Of a stretch of DNA of 47,210 bases, positions 21,177-30,383 are shown piece after piece; within the stretch, counting starts at the first letter, position 1, and every line of letters begins with the position of its first letter. Below the pieces are notes generated by a model that did no database searches, had not been told where the DNA came from, and was given only the letters and a program-made list of their open reading frames with translations. The position numbers and the translations under genes are program-made. Source of the stretch: Planctomycetota bacterium (GTDB lineage: Bacteria; Planctomycetota; UBA1135); NCBI GenBank assembly GCA_002705055.1, contig PAHY01000058.1:1-47210 (forward strand), read 5' to 3'.

Positions 21177-22687
21177 CGTGCGGTCTCCGTCGCGGCCAGC
21201 ACTTCGCCGACGCCGCGCGTTGCCTCTTCGAGCAGACCGTGCTCGGTACATTCTGCCACCGGCCGGGCGGGGCCGAGCACCCCGCGGTGCATCACGGCAA
21301 TGCGATCGCAGACGCCGAGCAGCTCAGGCAGGTAGGAACTGACGACCAGCAGGGCCTTGCCCTGGGCAGCCAGCTTGCCCATCAGGCGATAGATCTCGAC
21401 TTTGCTGCCGACGTCGACGCCGCGCGTGGGCTCGTCGAGCAGTAGCACCGGGACGCCGGCGTGCAGCAGCCGCGCGAAGGCGATCTTCTGCTGATTGCCC
21501 CCGGAGAGATCGCCGATCGGCTGATCGGGGCCGGCGCAGCGCACCGCCAACTCGTCGATCCAGGTCTGGGTCAGGCTGCGTCGCCGTGCATGAGAGAGCC
21601 AGGGGCCCTGCAGCAGCGGTTGCGCATGCCCGAGGGTGAGGTTCTCTCCCAGCGAGAGGTTGATCGCGAGGCCTTCCTCCTTGCGGTCCTCCGAGAGCAG
21701 GCCACTGGGAGTCTTGGCCGCCGCGAGGTACTCAAACCTGCCGCCCGTCGCCGGCACCAGCCCCTGCAGGACGCGCAGCAACTCGGTGCGCCCGGCCCCG
21801 ACCAGACCGGCGATCCCGAAGATCTCGCCGGCGCGCAGCTCAAAGCTGGCGTCTTCAAGCAGGCGGGGCCCGCGCAGGCCTTGCGCACGCAGGGCCACGC
21901 CGCCGGCCTCATGCGGGACCTGGGGAAAGACCTCGTCGAGCGAGCGGCCCACCATCATCTCGATGATCCGCTCAATCTCGACCTCGCCGATCACGCCGCT
22001 GCCCACGGTCTCGCCATCGCGCAGCACCGTGAAGCGATCGGCGATCTCCTCGACCTCCTCGAGGAAGTGCGAGATGTAGATGACCGAGACGCCGTCTTCG
22101 CGCAGGCGCTGCACGACCTGAAACAGACGCTCGGTGTCTTTGCGCGACAGCGAGCTCGTGGGCTCGTCCATGACCAGCACCTTGGCTTCGCCGACCAGCG
22201 CGCGCGCGACCTCGACCAGCTGGCGCGCCCCGGTGCTCAAGGCCGAGACCAGGGTCTCCGGCCGGATATCCGGATGCTCCAGGCGCTCCAGCGCGGCTTC
22301 CACCGCCGGCCGCATCGCCTTGCGATCCATGCGCCCGAAGCGGCCGCGCTTTTCGCGTCCGAGCCAGATGTTCTCGAGCACGCTCAAGTGCGGCGCCAGC
22401 GTGAGCTCCTGGTAGATCATCGCGACGCCGTGCGCGCGCGCGTCCAGAGGCCCGCTCGGCCGATAGTCGCTACCGTCCAGCTGCATGCTGCCGGCATCGG
22501 CGCGGTGCGCGCCGGACAGCACCTTCATCAGCGTGCTCTTGCCGGCGCCGTTCTCGCCGATCAGCGCGTGGACTTCGCCCGGGCGCACTTCCAGATCGAC
22601 CCCGGCCAGGGCCTGCACCGGCCCGAAGGCCTTGCGCACGCCTCGCATCGCCAGACGCGCCGCCGAAGCCGCTGCTACTTCAGCCAC
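21173..22687 (-). CDS. Sugar ABC transporter ATPase with two nucleotide-binding domains, RbsA-like
   Basis: The protein has 504 residues (RbsA is about 500). The first domain has Walker A GENGAGKST, signature LSTGARQLVEVARAL and Walker B VLVMDEPTSS. The second has the family-typical non-canonical P-loop LVGAGRTE, signature LSGGNQQKIAFARLL and Walker B LLLDEPTRG. This tandem arrangement is specific to CUT2 sugar importers. It overlaps the binding-protein gene by 13 bases and the permease gene by 4. Confidence 0.95.
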   Translation of the reverse strand: MAEVAAASAARLAMRGVRKAFGPVQALAGVDLEVRPGEVHALIGENGAGKSTLMKVLSGAHRADAGSMQLDGSDYRPSGPLDARAHGVAMIYQELTLAPHLSVLENIWLGREKRGRFGRMDRKAMRPAVEAALERLEHPDIRPETLVSALSTGARQLVEVARALVGEAKVLVMDEPTSSLSRKDTERLFQVVQRLREDGVSVIYISHFLEEVEEIADRFTVLRDGETVGSGVIGEVEIERIIEMMVGRSLDEVFPQVPHEAGGVALRAQGLRGPRLLEDASFELRAGEIFGIAGLVGAGRTELLRVLQGLVPATGGRFEYLAAAKTPSGLLSEDRKEEGLAINLSLGENLTLGHAQPLLQGPWLSHARRRSLTQTWIDELAVRCAGPDQPIGDLSGGNQQKIAFARLLHAGVPVLLLDEPTRGVDVGSKVEIYRLMGKLAAQGKALLVVSSYLPELLGVCDRIAVMHRGVLGPARPVAECTEHGLLEEATRGVGEVLAATETAR

Positions 22688-23670
22688 TTGTCGAAATCGA
22701 CATTCCAGAGCGCGCGGATGGCCTCGGTATCGACATTCTCTTGGGTCGCGACCGTCACGCCGGTGTCGACGAACTTGTCGACCGGCTTGCCTTCGAGGTG
22801 CTCGACCATGCGCTGGACCGCGAGCTCGCCCATGCGGAAAGGATCCTGCAGCACGAGGCCGTCAATCTCGCCCGCGCGCAGGCCTTCCAGCAGCTTGTCG
22901 GTGGCATCAAAGCCGACGAAGCGCACCTTGCCGGCGCGATCCGAATCCTGCAGCGCGCGCAGCATGCCGAAGGTGGTCGGCTCGCAGGCGCAGAAGATGC
23001 CGTCGATCTCCTGATGGTTGATCAGCAGGTTCTCGGCGGTCTGGTAACACTCATCGGAGGTCGCACCACCAAACTGATTGCCGGACACCACTTCGACCTT
23101 CGGGAACTCATCCCGAATCGTGTCGAGGAAGCCGATCTCGCGCTTCGAGGTCGAAGCCGAACCCTCGAAGTAGCGCATCATCATGACCTTGCCTTCGCCG
23201 CCGATCAGCTCGGCCAGATGGCGCGCAGCGACCACCCCGCCCTGGCGGTTATCGGTCGCGACGAAACTCTCGTAGCCATCCCAGTTGACCCCGGAGTCGA
23301 CCACGACCACCGGGATGCCTTCGGCCTTGGCCTCCTTCAGCACCGGGACCAGCGCGGTGTCATCGAGCGGGCTGATGACGATGCCATCGACTCCTTTGGA
23401 GATGAAGTTGTCGACCACTTCGATCTGCGCGATCCGGTCGTCCTCTTTGGACGGCCCCATCCAGGTGATCGAAACCGGCAGCTCCATTTCGGCCTTGCGG
23501 GCGCCGCTGTGCACGGACTTCCAGAACTCGTGCGAGGTTCCCTTGGGAATGACCGCCAGCTCGTACTTGGCTTCCTCGGATGAACCGCCCTCGGCGTCGC
23601 CGGAACCGCAGGCGGTCAGGGCAAGCGAACCAAACAGCAGGGCAAGGGGAAGGAGGGAGCGTGGGATCAT
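22675..23670 (-). CDS. Periplasmic sugar-binding lipoprotein, RbsB-like
   Basis: The 331 residues start with a lipoprotein signal ending in LALTAC, so the receptor is membrane-tethered in the periplasm. The Peripla_BP_4/RbsB fold is clear: LAVIPKGTSHEFWKSVHSGA at the N-terminus, GVDGIVISPLDDTAL, IPVVVVDSGV, FVATDNRQGG and VRFVGFDATDKLLEGLRAG. The ligand is probably a monosaccharide; the linked catabolic genes suggest a deoxy or acidic sugar. The gene overlaps the IclR stop by ATGA. Confidence 0.93.
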   Translation of the reverse strand: MIPRSLLPLALLFGSLALTACGSGDAEGGSSEEAKYELAVIPKGTSHEFWKSVHSGARKAEMELPVSITWMGPSKEDDRIAQIEVVDNFISKGVDGIVISPLDDTALVPVLKEAKAEGIPVVVVDSGVNWDGYESFVATDNRQGGVVAARHLAELIGGEGKVMMMRYFEGSASTSKREIGFLDTIRDEFPKVEVVSGNQFGGATSDECYQTAENLLINHQEIDGIFCACEPTTFGMLRALQDSDRAGKVRFVGFDATDKLLEGLRAGEIDGLVLQDPFRMGELAVQRMVEHLEGKPVDKFVDTGVTVATQENVDTEAIRALWNVDFDKWLK

Positions 23671-24452
23671 GCCTGGGGAACCGGGTGCAGCAGCTGCCCG
23701 CCGAGAGTGAGGGTGAGTTCCGAGGCCGTGCGCTGCACGACCGCCTGGGCGCGTTCGAGGCTCGGCGAATCCCCAACCCGCGCTAGGTAGGGTACGGTCA
23801 GGCTCGCCATGGCGCAGCCCGTGTGGTCCAGAACCGGCGAGGCAATGTCGGTGATGCCATGGGTGATCAGGCTGGGCACGCGGGTGCGGCCGGTCTGGCG
23901 GACGCGTTCGATCTTGGCCAGCAGCGCGACCCTCTCTTCGTCGCTGCGCTCGACCTCGTCGTCGACGAAGATCGCCTCGTCGTTCTCCCAGCTGGGGCGG
24001 AAAGCGAGCAGGGTCAGCCCCGAGCAGGAATCGAGCATCGGTGCCCGCGCGCCAACCCGCACCGAGAAGCCGATGAAGCCGGGCGGATCGACCTGGGCGA
24101 TGACCACGGCGAAGCGGCTGAAGCGCACGGAGAGGTGACAGGACTGCTCAATTTCTGCCGCCAGGCTGTGCATGACGGGGATCGCGGCGTCCAGCAGGCG
24201 ACGGCTGGGCGGATGCTGGTGCGCCAGCTCGAAGAGCTGCGGCGAGAGGCGGTAGAGCTCGTCTTCGCTGCCGCGGACCAGGTAGCCGCGCTGCTCCAGC
24301 ACCGAGATCATGCGGAAGACCTCGCTGGGCGTTCGACCCAGCGCGTGCGCAATCGCCGCCTGGCTCATCGGCTCAAAGCGACTGGCCAGAAGTTCGAGAA
24401 TGTCCAGCCCCTTTTCGAGGGCCGGAGCGGTATACCGGGAACGATCGGACAT
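23667..24452 (-). CDS. IclR-family transcriptional regulator
   Basis: The protein has 261 residues. A winged helix-turn-helix occupies ~8-62 (ALEKGLDILELLAS, AAIAHALGRTPSEVFRMISVLEQRGYL), followed by the IclR effector domain (~80-250; MLDSCSGLTLLAF, ITDIASPVLDHTG). IclR regulators bind small metabolites such as sugar acids or aromatic acids. It is the first gene of the transporter operon and is divergent from the catabolic operon. It probably controls both through the palindrome between them. Confidence 0.92.
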   Translation of the reverse strand: MSDRSRYTAPALEKGLDILELLASRFEPMSQAAIAHALGRTPSEVFRMISVLEQRGYLVRGSEDELYRLSPQLFELAHQHPPSRRLLDAAIPVMHSLAAEIEQSCHLSVRFSRFAVVIAQVDPPGFIGFSVRVGARAPMLDSCSGLTLLAFRPSWENDEAIFVDDEVERSDEERVALLAKIERVRQTGRTRVPSLITHGITDIASPVLDHTGCAMASLTVPYLARVGDSPSLERAQAVVQRTASELTLTLGGQLLHPVPQA

Positions 24453-24475
24453 GGGGGGAGCGGCAAGGGGGGGGC

Positions 24476-24516
24476 TTGCCAGCGCCGAGTTTATGAGTAA
24501 AATCCGATTTCATCAA
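24476..24516. promoter_or_regulatory. Divergent promoters with overlapping palindromic operator
   Basis: Toward the plus strand: TTGCCA (24476-24481), 16 bases, TAAAAT (24498-24503). Toward the minus strand: TTGATG (24516-24511), 17 bases, TAAACT (24493-24488). The palindrome AAATC-C-GATTT (24500-24510) overlaps the plus -10 element and lies inside the minus spacer, a good place for the IclR regulator to act on both promoters. The plus start codon at 24516 is only about 12 bases past the -10 and has no Shine-Dalgarno, so that mRNA is probably leaderless or nearly so. Confidence 0.6.
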
Positions 24517-25454
24517 TGAACCAGCCTCCCCATTTCGTCCTGGATGCTCACATGCATTGCTGGGACCAGTTGAGCGGCATGATCGGCAACCAGAAGCCGG
24601 TCACCCCGCTGAAGCAGGGACGGATCCGCGTCGGCGAGGAAGTGATGCAGGGGATGCCCCCCACCTTTCTCGATTGCCGCGCGACGGCCGAGCGGGTGCT
24701 CGCCGACTGGGACTGGGTCGGGGTCGCCGGCGGCGTCCTGGTGCAGGAGTACATGGACGGCGAGCAGAACGACTACTCGCTGCAGATTCTGGCCAAGTAC
24801 CCGGATCGCTTCCGCGCCTACTGTCTGCCCGACTTCTTCCGCACCGATGACGTCGCCGATGAGGCCATCGGTTTGATCCGCAGCGGCGGCTTCTGCGGCG
24901 TCAAGATCTGCGGCGGCCACGTCGAAGGCCAGGTGCGGCTGGATGACGAGCGGCTCATGCCCATGTACGCCTACCTGGATGAGCATGATCTGCGGATCTC
25001 GCTCGACTTCGCCGAAGGCGAAGCGCAGGTGGCCGAGTTCGAGCGGGTGCTCGAACGCTTCCCCGAGCTGCAGGTCGCAGTCGGGCACTTCGGTCTGCCC
25101 ACCCGCCAGGGCTGGCCGGCGCAGCTGCGCATCGTCCATCACCCACGCGTCATGATGGAGTCCGGCGGCATCGTCTGGCTCTACCGCCATGAGGGCCCGG
25201 AGTTCCCCGGCGCGCTCGAAGCGATTCAGCGTGCCCGCGATGAGGTGGGCATCGAGAAGCTGATGTGGGGCTCGGACTGGCCGCGCACCATGTGCGACTT
25301 CACCTATGCACAGAGCCTGGACTTCGTGCGCCGCACGGATGCTCTGAACGAGGAAGAGAAAGCTGCCTTCCTCGGCGGCAACGCAGCCCGTTTCTACGGG
25401 TTCCCCTCACCTGAACCGCAGCGCCAGCCGATCCCCCCCATAACTGCCGGCTAG
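24516..25454 (+). CDS. Amidohydrolase, L-fuconolactonase-like
   Basis: The protein has 312 residues and is of the amidohydrolase_2 (TIM-barrel, COG3618) type, which includes L-fucono-1,5-lactonase and other sugar lactonases. Metal-site motifs are D10-x-H12-x-H14 in LDAHMHCWD, the His in AVGHFGLP, and the Asp in MWGSDWP. The role inferred from context is opening of a sugar lactone to the aldonic acid. It is the first gene of a six-gene plus-strand run starting right at the shared operator. Confidence 0.85.
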   Translation: MNQPPHFVLDAHMHCWDQLSGMIGNQKPVTPLKQGRIRVGEEVMQGMPPTFLDCRATAERVLADWDWVGVAGGVLVQEYMDGEQNDYSLQILAKYPDRFRAYCLPDFFRTDDVADEAIGLIRSGGFCGVKICGGHVEGQVRLDDERLMPMYAYLDEHDLRISLDFAEGEAQVAEFERVLERFPELQVAVGHFGLPTRQGWPAQLRIVHHPRVMMESGGIVWLYRHEGPEFPGALEAIQRARDEVGIEKLMWGSDWPRTMCDFTYAQSLDFVRRTDALNEEEKAAFLGGNAARFYGFPSPEPQRQPIPPITAG

Positions 25455-25469
25455 GCGCGAGCGGGCTGC

Positions 25470-26468
25470 TTGCCCGTCCTTTCCCCTCTTACCGTGTCCC
25501 GTACCTACTTTGTCACCGGAGCCCAGGGCTGCATCGGCAGCTGGGTGGTGCGCCTGATTCTCGAGCAAGGGGATCGCGCTGTCCTGTTTGATCTCGACCA
25601 CCACGACAAGCGGCTGGCTCAGGTGCTGAGCCCCGAGCAGCTGGCGGCCGTCGATCGGGTGCAGGGCGATGTCACCGATACCGCGGTCGTCCGGCAGGCC
25701 ATCGAAGCCTGTCAGGCCGACGCGATCATTCATCTGGCCGGGCTGCAGGTACCGTTCTGCGCCGCCGATCCGGTGTTGGGCGCGCGGGTCAACGTGGTAG
25801 GCACGCTGAACATGTTTGAAGCAGCCCGCGCGATCGGCCTGCCGCGGCTGGTCTATGCCAGCTCGGCCGCGGTCTACGATCAGGCCGAAGGGCTGGAGCA
25901 GGTCGATGAGTCGGTCACTCCGGCGCCGGCCACCCACTACGGGGTCTACAAGCTCGCCAATGAGGGCAACGCGCGCGTCTACTGGCAAGACGCCGGCCTG
26001 GCCTCGGTCGGACTGCGTCCGCTGACGGTGTACGGCCTGGGCCGCGACCAGGGCCTGACCTCCGGCCCGACGCGGGCGCTCAAGGCGGCGAGCCTGGGCC
26101 GCGCCTTCACCATCGGTTTCTCGGGCCCGACCGACTTCCTCTACGTGGCCGACGCGGCGCGCGCCTTTGTCGAGTGCGCGACGGCCCCGCTTGACGGCGC
26201 GCGGATCTTCAATCTGCACGGCGAGTCTGTCGATGTCGCTGCGGCGGTTGCGCTGATGGACGAAGTGCTGCCCGAGCCGCAGCGTGGCCTGATCCAGGTG
26301 GACGGCCCGGTGCTGCCGATCGCCCCGCGCTTGAGCGACGCGGCGCTCCGCGCGGCGCTGCCCGATCTGCCCAGCACTTCGCTGCGCGAGGGCTTCGGCG
26401 CCACCCTGCAGCACTTCCAGGAGCTGGCTTCCGCCGGCCGCCTTCCCACCGACGACCTCGACAGCTGA
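25470..26468 (+). CDS. NAD-dependent epimerase/dehydratase-family protein
   Basis: This is an extended short-chain dehydrogenase. The dinucleotide loop is FVTGAQGCIGSW, with D-V near VQGDVTD, catalytic YGVYK (Y-x-x-x-K) and LVYASSAAVYD. The frame starts at TTG 25470; the GTG at 25494, just before SRTYFVTG, is an equally likely start. Relatives act on nucleotide sugars or, as in uronate dehydrogenase and some sugar-acid dehydrogenases, on free sugars. In this operon oxidation of a free sugar or sugar acid seems more likely than nucleotide-sugar epimerisation, but this is inference. Its stop overlaps the next start (TGATG). Confidence 0.85.
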   Translation: MPVLSPLTVSRTYFVTGAQGCIGSWVVRLILEQGDRAVLFDLDHHDKRLAQVLSPEQLAAVDRVQGDVTDTAVVRQAIEACQADAIIHLAGLQVPFCAADPVLGARVNVVGTLNMFEAARAIGLPRLVYASSAAVYDQAEGLEQVDESVTPAPATHYGVYKLANEGNARVYWQDAGLASVGLRPLTVYGLGRDQGLTSGPTRALKAASLGRAFTIGFSGPTDFLYVADAARAFVECATAPLDGARIFNLHGESVDVAAAVALMDEVLPEPQRGLIQVDGPVLPIAPRLSDAALRAALPDLPSTSLREGFGATLQHFQELASAGRLPTDDLDS

Positions 26469-28060
26469 TGAACGAGCACCTCCGATTCTCCGACGCGGCT
26501 GTTCTGCTGAATGAGCGCGACAACGTGGCGGTGGCGCGCCGGACGCTGGCTTCCGGCACCGTGCTCGAAGACGCGCCGGGCGATGCCGGCGCCGTCGGCC
26601 TGCAGCTGCTGCGTGAAGTCGAACCCGGGCACCGCTTCGCGATCGCGACCATCGGCGAGTCGCAGCTGGTGCGGCAGTACGGCGAGCCGATCGGAACCTC
26701 GCTGGGAATCGCCCCGGGCGACAAGGTCGATCACGGCAACATGACCGATGAAGTGCCGATCGTGCGCGAGCTGCCGGCGGAGATGAACAACGTCGGACCG
26801 ACGCCGCCGCCCGAGGCGGAGCGGCTGCAGTTTCAGGGCTTCGTGCGTCCGGATGGCCGCACGGGCACGCGCAACTGGGTGCTGGTCATTCCCAGCTCGA
26901 TGTGCGCGAGCCACGAGGCGCAGCAGATCGCGACCATCGGCGAGTTCCAGCACTGGTCCGCGGAGCAGTATCCGAACGTCGATGGCGTCTCGGCGATCCC
27001 GCACGGGCGTGGCTGCGGTACTCCCGACGGCGACAACGTCGAGACGATTCTGCGCGTGCTCTCCTCGTACGCGACCCACCCCAACGTGGGCGCCGTGGTC
27101 TTCCTCGAGCTGGGCTGCGAGAAGACCGGGCAGGATCTGCTGCGTCGCTGGATGCGCGAGCGCGGGATGCTCAGCGAAGACGAGCAGTGGGTCGGCGATC
27201 GGCCGGCGCGCTGGGTCGGCATTCAGCAGGCGGGAGGCACACGGCGCGCCATCGAGCAGGGCCTCGCAGCCGTGGCCGAGCTGCTGCCGCTGGCGAACCA
27301 GACCTCACGCGAGGCGCGCCCGATCAGCGAGCTGGTGCTCGGCGTCGAGTGCGGCGGCTCGGATGGCTTCTCCGGCATCTCGGCCAACCCTTCGCTGGGT
27401 CGGGCCGCGGATCTGCTGGTCGCGCAGGGCGGCTCCGTGATCCTCTCCGAGGTGCCGGAGTTCTGCGGCGCGGAGCACCTGCTGGCGCGCCGCGCCCGCG
27501 ACCGCGCCACCGGCGAGGCGGTCTATGCGATGGTCGACTGGTACCGCGACCGCGCCGCGCGCCTGGGGAAGGACCTTGGCATGAACCCCAGCCCGGGCAA
27601 CATCGCCGGCGGGCTGCTGAACATCACGATCAAGTCGCTGGGCGCGATCGCCAAGGGCGGCACCACGCCGGTGCAGGGCACGATCGACTACGGCGCGCCG
27701 ATCGCGCGCCCGGGGCTGAACCTGATGCAGGGCCCGGGCTATGACCAGGAATCGGTGCCGGGCATGGTCGCGAGCGGCGCCACGGCGGTCGTCTTCACGA
27801 CCGGTCGCGGCACGACGATTGGTAATGCGATCTGCCCGGTCATCAAGCTGGCCACCAACACCGCGATCTTCGAGCGGATGGAGGGCGACCTGGATCTGAA
27901 CGCCGGCACCGTGGTCGATGGCACCGAGACGATTGACCAGGTCGGGCAGCGCGTCCTGGAACGCGTCCGCGAAGTGGCATCGGGGGATCGTCGCAGCTGC
28001 GCCGAAGAGACCGGCCACCGCGAGTTCAACATCTGGGCCCCGGATCCGCTCTCGCTGTGA
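26468..28060 (+). CDS. UxaA-family sugar-acid dehydratase
   Basis: The protein has 530 residues. The N-terminal ~90 residues form the SAF-like domain of altronate dehydratase, and the catalytic UxaA domain follows from ~115 (GFVRPDGRTGTRNWVLVIPS, HGRGCG, ELGCEK, LGVECGGSDGFSGI, then TTGRGTTIGNAICPVIKLATN). Family members dehydrate altronate, galactarate and other aldonic acids to 2-keto-3-deoxy acids. Here it is the only dehydratase in the cluster and would take the place of an enolase-type fuconate or rhamnonate dehydratase. It overlaps the oxidase gene by GTGA. Confidence 0.88.
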   Translation: MNEHLRFSDAAVLLNERDNVAVARRTLASGTVLEDAPGDAGAVGLQLLREVEPGHRFAIATIGESQLVRQYGEPIGTSLGIAPGDKVDHGNMTDEVPIVRELPAEMNNVGPTPPPEAERLQFQGFVRPDGRTGTRNWVLVIPSSMCASHEAQQIATIGEFQHWSAEQYPNVDGVSAIPHGRGCGTPDGDNVETILRVLSSYATHPNVGAVVFLELGCEKTGQDLLRRWMRERGMLSEDEQWVGDRPARWVGIQQAGGTRRAIEQGLAAVAELLPLANQTSREARPISELVLGVECGGSDGFSGISANPSLGRAADLLVAQGGSVILSEVPEFCGAEHLLARRARDRATGEAVYAMVDWYRDRAARLGKDLGMNPSPGNIAGGLLNITIKSLGAIAKGGTTPVQGTIDYGAPIARPGLNLMQGPGYDQESVPGMVASGATAVVFTTGRGTTIGNAICPVIKLATNTAIFERMEGDLDLNAGTVVDGTETIDQVGQRVLERVREVASGDRRSCAEETGHREFNIWAPDPLSL

Positions 28061-29262
28061 GCGCCGAGCGCAGTGATCTGCTGGTGATCGGCGGCGGCCT
28101 CGTGGGCCTCGCCACCGCGTGGCAGATTCATCAGCGCCTGCCCGGGCGCAGCATCCGACTGCTCGAGAAGGAGGGCGGCCCGGCCGCACACCAGAGCGGG
28201 CACAACTCGGGCGTGCTGCACAGCGGCATCTACTACAAGCCGGGCTCGCTCAAGGCGGAGAACTGCCGCGAGGGCAAGCTGGCGATGCAGGCCTTCTGCG
28301 ACGAGCACGGCATCGACTACGAGGTCTGCGGCAAGGTGATCGTCGCCACGGAGGAGCGCGAACTGACTGCGCTCGACAACATCCATCAGCGCGGCCAGGC
28401 CAACGGAGTGCGCTGCGAACGCATCGGCCCTGAACAGCTGCGCGAGATCGAGCCGCACGTGGCCGGGATCGCGGCGCTGCACGTGCCCGAGGCAGGCATC
28501 GCAGATTACAAGGCGGTGGCGCGCAAGCTCGTGAGCCTGCTGCAGGATGCCGGGCACACGATTCAGTTCGAGACGCAGGTCCAGGAACTGCAGGCTGACG
28601 CCGAGGGCGCGCGCGTCCGGACCAACCGCGGCGAGTTTCACGCCCGCCAGGTGGTCGCCTGCGCCGGCCTATACAGCGACCGCATCGCGCGCCGCGCCGG
28701 GATCGACCCGGGCGCCAAGATCGTGCCCTTCCGCGGCGAGTACTTCGAGATCGTCGAGGAGCGCAAGCACCTCTGCCGCAATCTGATCTACCCCGTCCCC
28801 GATCCGGCCTTCCCCTTCCTGGGTGTCCACTACACCCGGATGATCGACGGCTCGGTCGAGTGCGGCCCCAACGCGGTGCTCGCCTTCCGGCGCGAAGGCT
28901 ACAAGCGCTCGTCGATTCACCTCGGCGAGCTCGCCGAGTCGCTGAGCTGGCCCGGCTTCCTGCGCCTGGCCGCCAAGCACTGGAAGACCGGCTGCGGCGA
29001 GATGTGGCGTTCCTTCAGCAAGAGCGCCTTCACTCGCTCGCTGCAGAAGCTGATCCCCGAGATTCGCAAGGAGGATCTGCACGCCGCGCCGGCTGGCGTA
29101 CGCGCCCAAGCGCTGCAGCGCGACGGCAGTATGGTCGACGACTTCCTGGTGCTGGAGAATGACTGGGGCCTGCACGTCTGCAACGCGCCCAGCCCGGCGG
29201 CGACCTCCTGCCTGAACATCGGCAAGCTGATCGCCGAACGCATCACCCCCCGATTCGCGTGA
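28057..29262 (+). CDS. lhgO: FAD-dependent L-2-hydroxyglutarate oxidase-like protein
   Basis: The protein has 401 residues of the DAO/LhgO (YgaF) family. The FAD-binding glycine motif is VIGGGLVGLATAW. Family motifs include HQSGHNSGVLHSGIYYKPGS, VACAGLYSDRIA and FPFLGVHYTRMIDG, and the C-terminal end is NAPSPAATSCLNIGKLIAE. The GTG start overlaps the previous stop. LhgO oxidises L-2-hydroxyglutarate. In this sugar operon a related L-2-hydroxy acid, such as L-lactate or a 2-hydroxy-sugar acid, may be the substrate. That reassignment is inference; the family assignment is firm. Confidence 0.9.
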   Translation: MSAERSDLLVIGGGLVGLATAWQIHQRLPGRSIRLLEKEGGPAAHQSGHNSGVLHSGIYYKPGSLKAENCREGKLAMQAFCDEHGIDYEVCGKVIVATEERELTALDNIHQRGQANGVRCERIGPEQLREIEPHVAGIAALHVPEAGIADYKAVARKLVSLLQDAGHTIQFETQVQELQADAEGARVRTNRGEFHARQVVACAGLYSDRIARRAGIDPGAKIVPFRGEYFEIVEERKHLCRNLIYPVPDPAFPFLGVHYTRMIDGSVECGPNAVLAFRREGYKRSSIHLGELAESLSWPGFLRLAAKHWKTGCGEMWRSFSKSAFTRSLQKLIPEIRKEDLHAAPAGVRAQALQRDGSMVDDFLVLENDWGLHVCNAPSPAATSCLNIGKLIAERITPRFA

Positions 29263-29286
29263 GCCTCGCGGCCGCGCCTGCCTGAC

Positions 29287-30372
29287 ATGGTCGAAACCAA
29301 GGTCTTCCCGATTGAACACCTGCGCGAGTTCTCGACGCGGGTCTTTCAGCACTTCGGCGTCCCCGACGAGGACGCCGCGCTGGCGGCCGACGTGCTGGCG
29401 GTCAGCGACCTGCGCGGCATCGATTCGCACGGCGTCGGTCGCCTGCACACTTACTTCGACATGCTCGAGTTGGGGCGGATCAACCCGACGCCCGACATCA
29501 AGATCGTGCGCGAGAGCCCTTCCACGGCGACGGTGGACGGCGACAACGGTCTGGGGCTGGTAGTCGGCCCGCGCGCGAACGAGATCGCGATGGACAAGGC
29601 CGAGCAGGTGGGCACCGGCTGGGTCTCGGTGGCCAACACCAACCACTACGGCATCGCCGGCTGGTACGTGCTCGAAGCTCTGAAGCGCGACCTGATCGGC
29701 TGGTCGATGACCAACACCACGAAGCTGGTGCAGCCGCTCTGGGGCGGCGAACGTCGCCTGGGAACGAACCCCATCTCGATCGCCTTCCCCGGCATGGAAG
29801 AGCCGCCGATCGTCATCGATATGGCGAGCAGCGCGGTGGCCTACGGCAAGATCGAGATCGCCAAGCGGCGCGGCGAGCCGATCCCTTCTGGTTGGGCGAT
29901 TGATGCCGCGGGCAACGACACGCAGGATCCGCAAGCGATGATCGACGGCGGGGCGCTCTCGCCGCTCGGCAGCTTCCGCGAGATGGGCGGCCACAAGGGC
30001 TACTGCCTGGCCGCGATGGTCGACGTCCTGTGCTGCGTGCTGTCCGGCGCGAACTGGGGCCCCTGGGCGCCGCCCTTCGCGCTGCGCCAGGAGATCCCCG
30101 AGCGCTCAGTGGGCAAAGGGATCGGTCACTTCTTCGGCGCGATGTCGATCGAAGCCTTCCTGGAGGTCGACGAGTTCAAGCGTCAGATCGACGACTGGAT
30201 TCGCACCATGCGCGCGACCAAGCCGCAGCCAGGGACACCTGGCGTGGTCATCCCCGGTGACCCGGAACGCGAAGCTGAACAGGTCCGCGCCGAGCAGGGC
30301 ATCCCGCTCGTCATGCCGCTGGTCGAGGAACTTCGCGACATCTCCCAACGAACTGGAATCCCCTTCGACTAG
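29287..30372 (+). CDS. Malate/L-lactate dehydrogenase-family oxidoreductase (Ldh_2/YiaK type)
   Basis: The protein has 361 residues of the Ldh_2 fold, unrelated to classical LDH/MDH. Motifs are LRGIDSHGVGRLHTY, NTNHYGIAGWY, LGTNPISIAFPG, IDMASSAVAYGKIE and GGHKGYCLAAMVDVL. Family members reduce 2-keto acids or diketo acids (diketogulonate reductase, ureidoglycolate and sulfolactate dehydrogenases). In the cluster it may oxidise a 2-keto-3-deoxy acid or process the hydroxy-acid product. It begins 24 bases after the oxidase gene, in the same direction. Confidence 0.9.
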   Translation: MVETKVFPIEHLREFSTRVFQHFGVPDEDAALAADVLAVSDLRGIDSHGVGRLHTYFDMLELGRINPTPDIKIVRESPSTATVDGDNGLGLVVGPRANEIAMDKAEQVGTGWVSVANTNHYGIAGWYVLEALKRDLIGWSMTNTTKLVQPLWGGERRLGTNPISIAFPGMEEPPIVIDMASSAVAYGKIEIAKRRGEPIPSGWAIDAAGNDTQDPQAMIDGGALSPLGSFREMGGHKGYCLAAMVDVLCCVLSGANWGPWAPPFALRQEIPERSVGKGIGHFFGAMSIEAFLEVDEFKRQIDDWIRTMRATKPQPGTPGVVIPGDPEREAEQVRAEQGIPLVMPLVEELRDISQRTGIPFD

Positions 30373-30383
30373 ACTGCTCGCAC

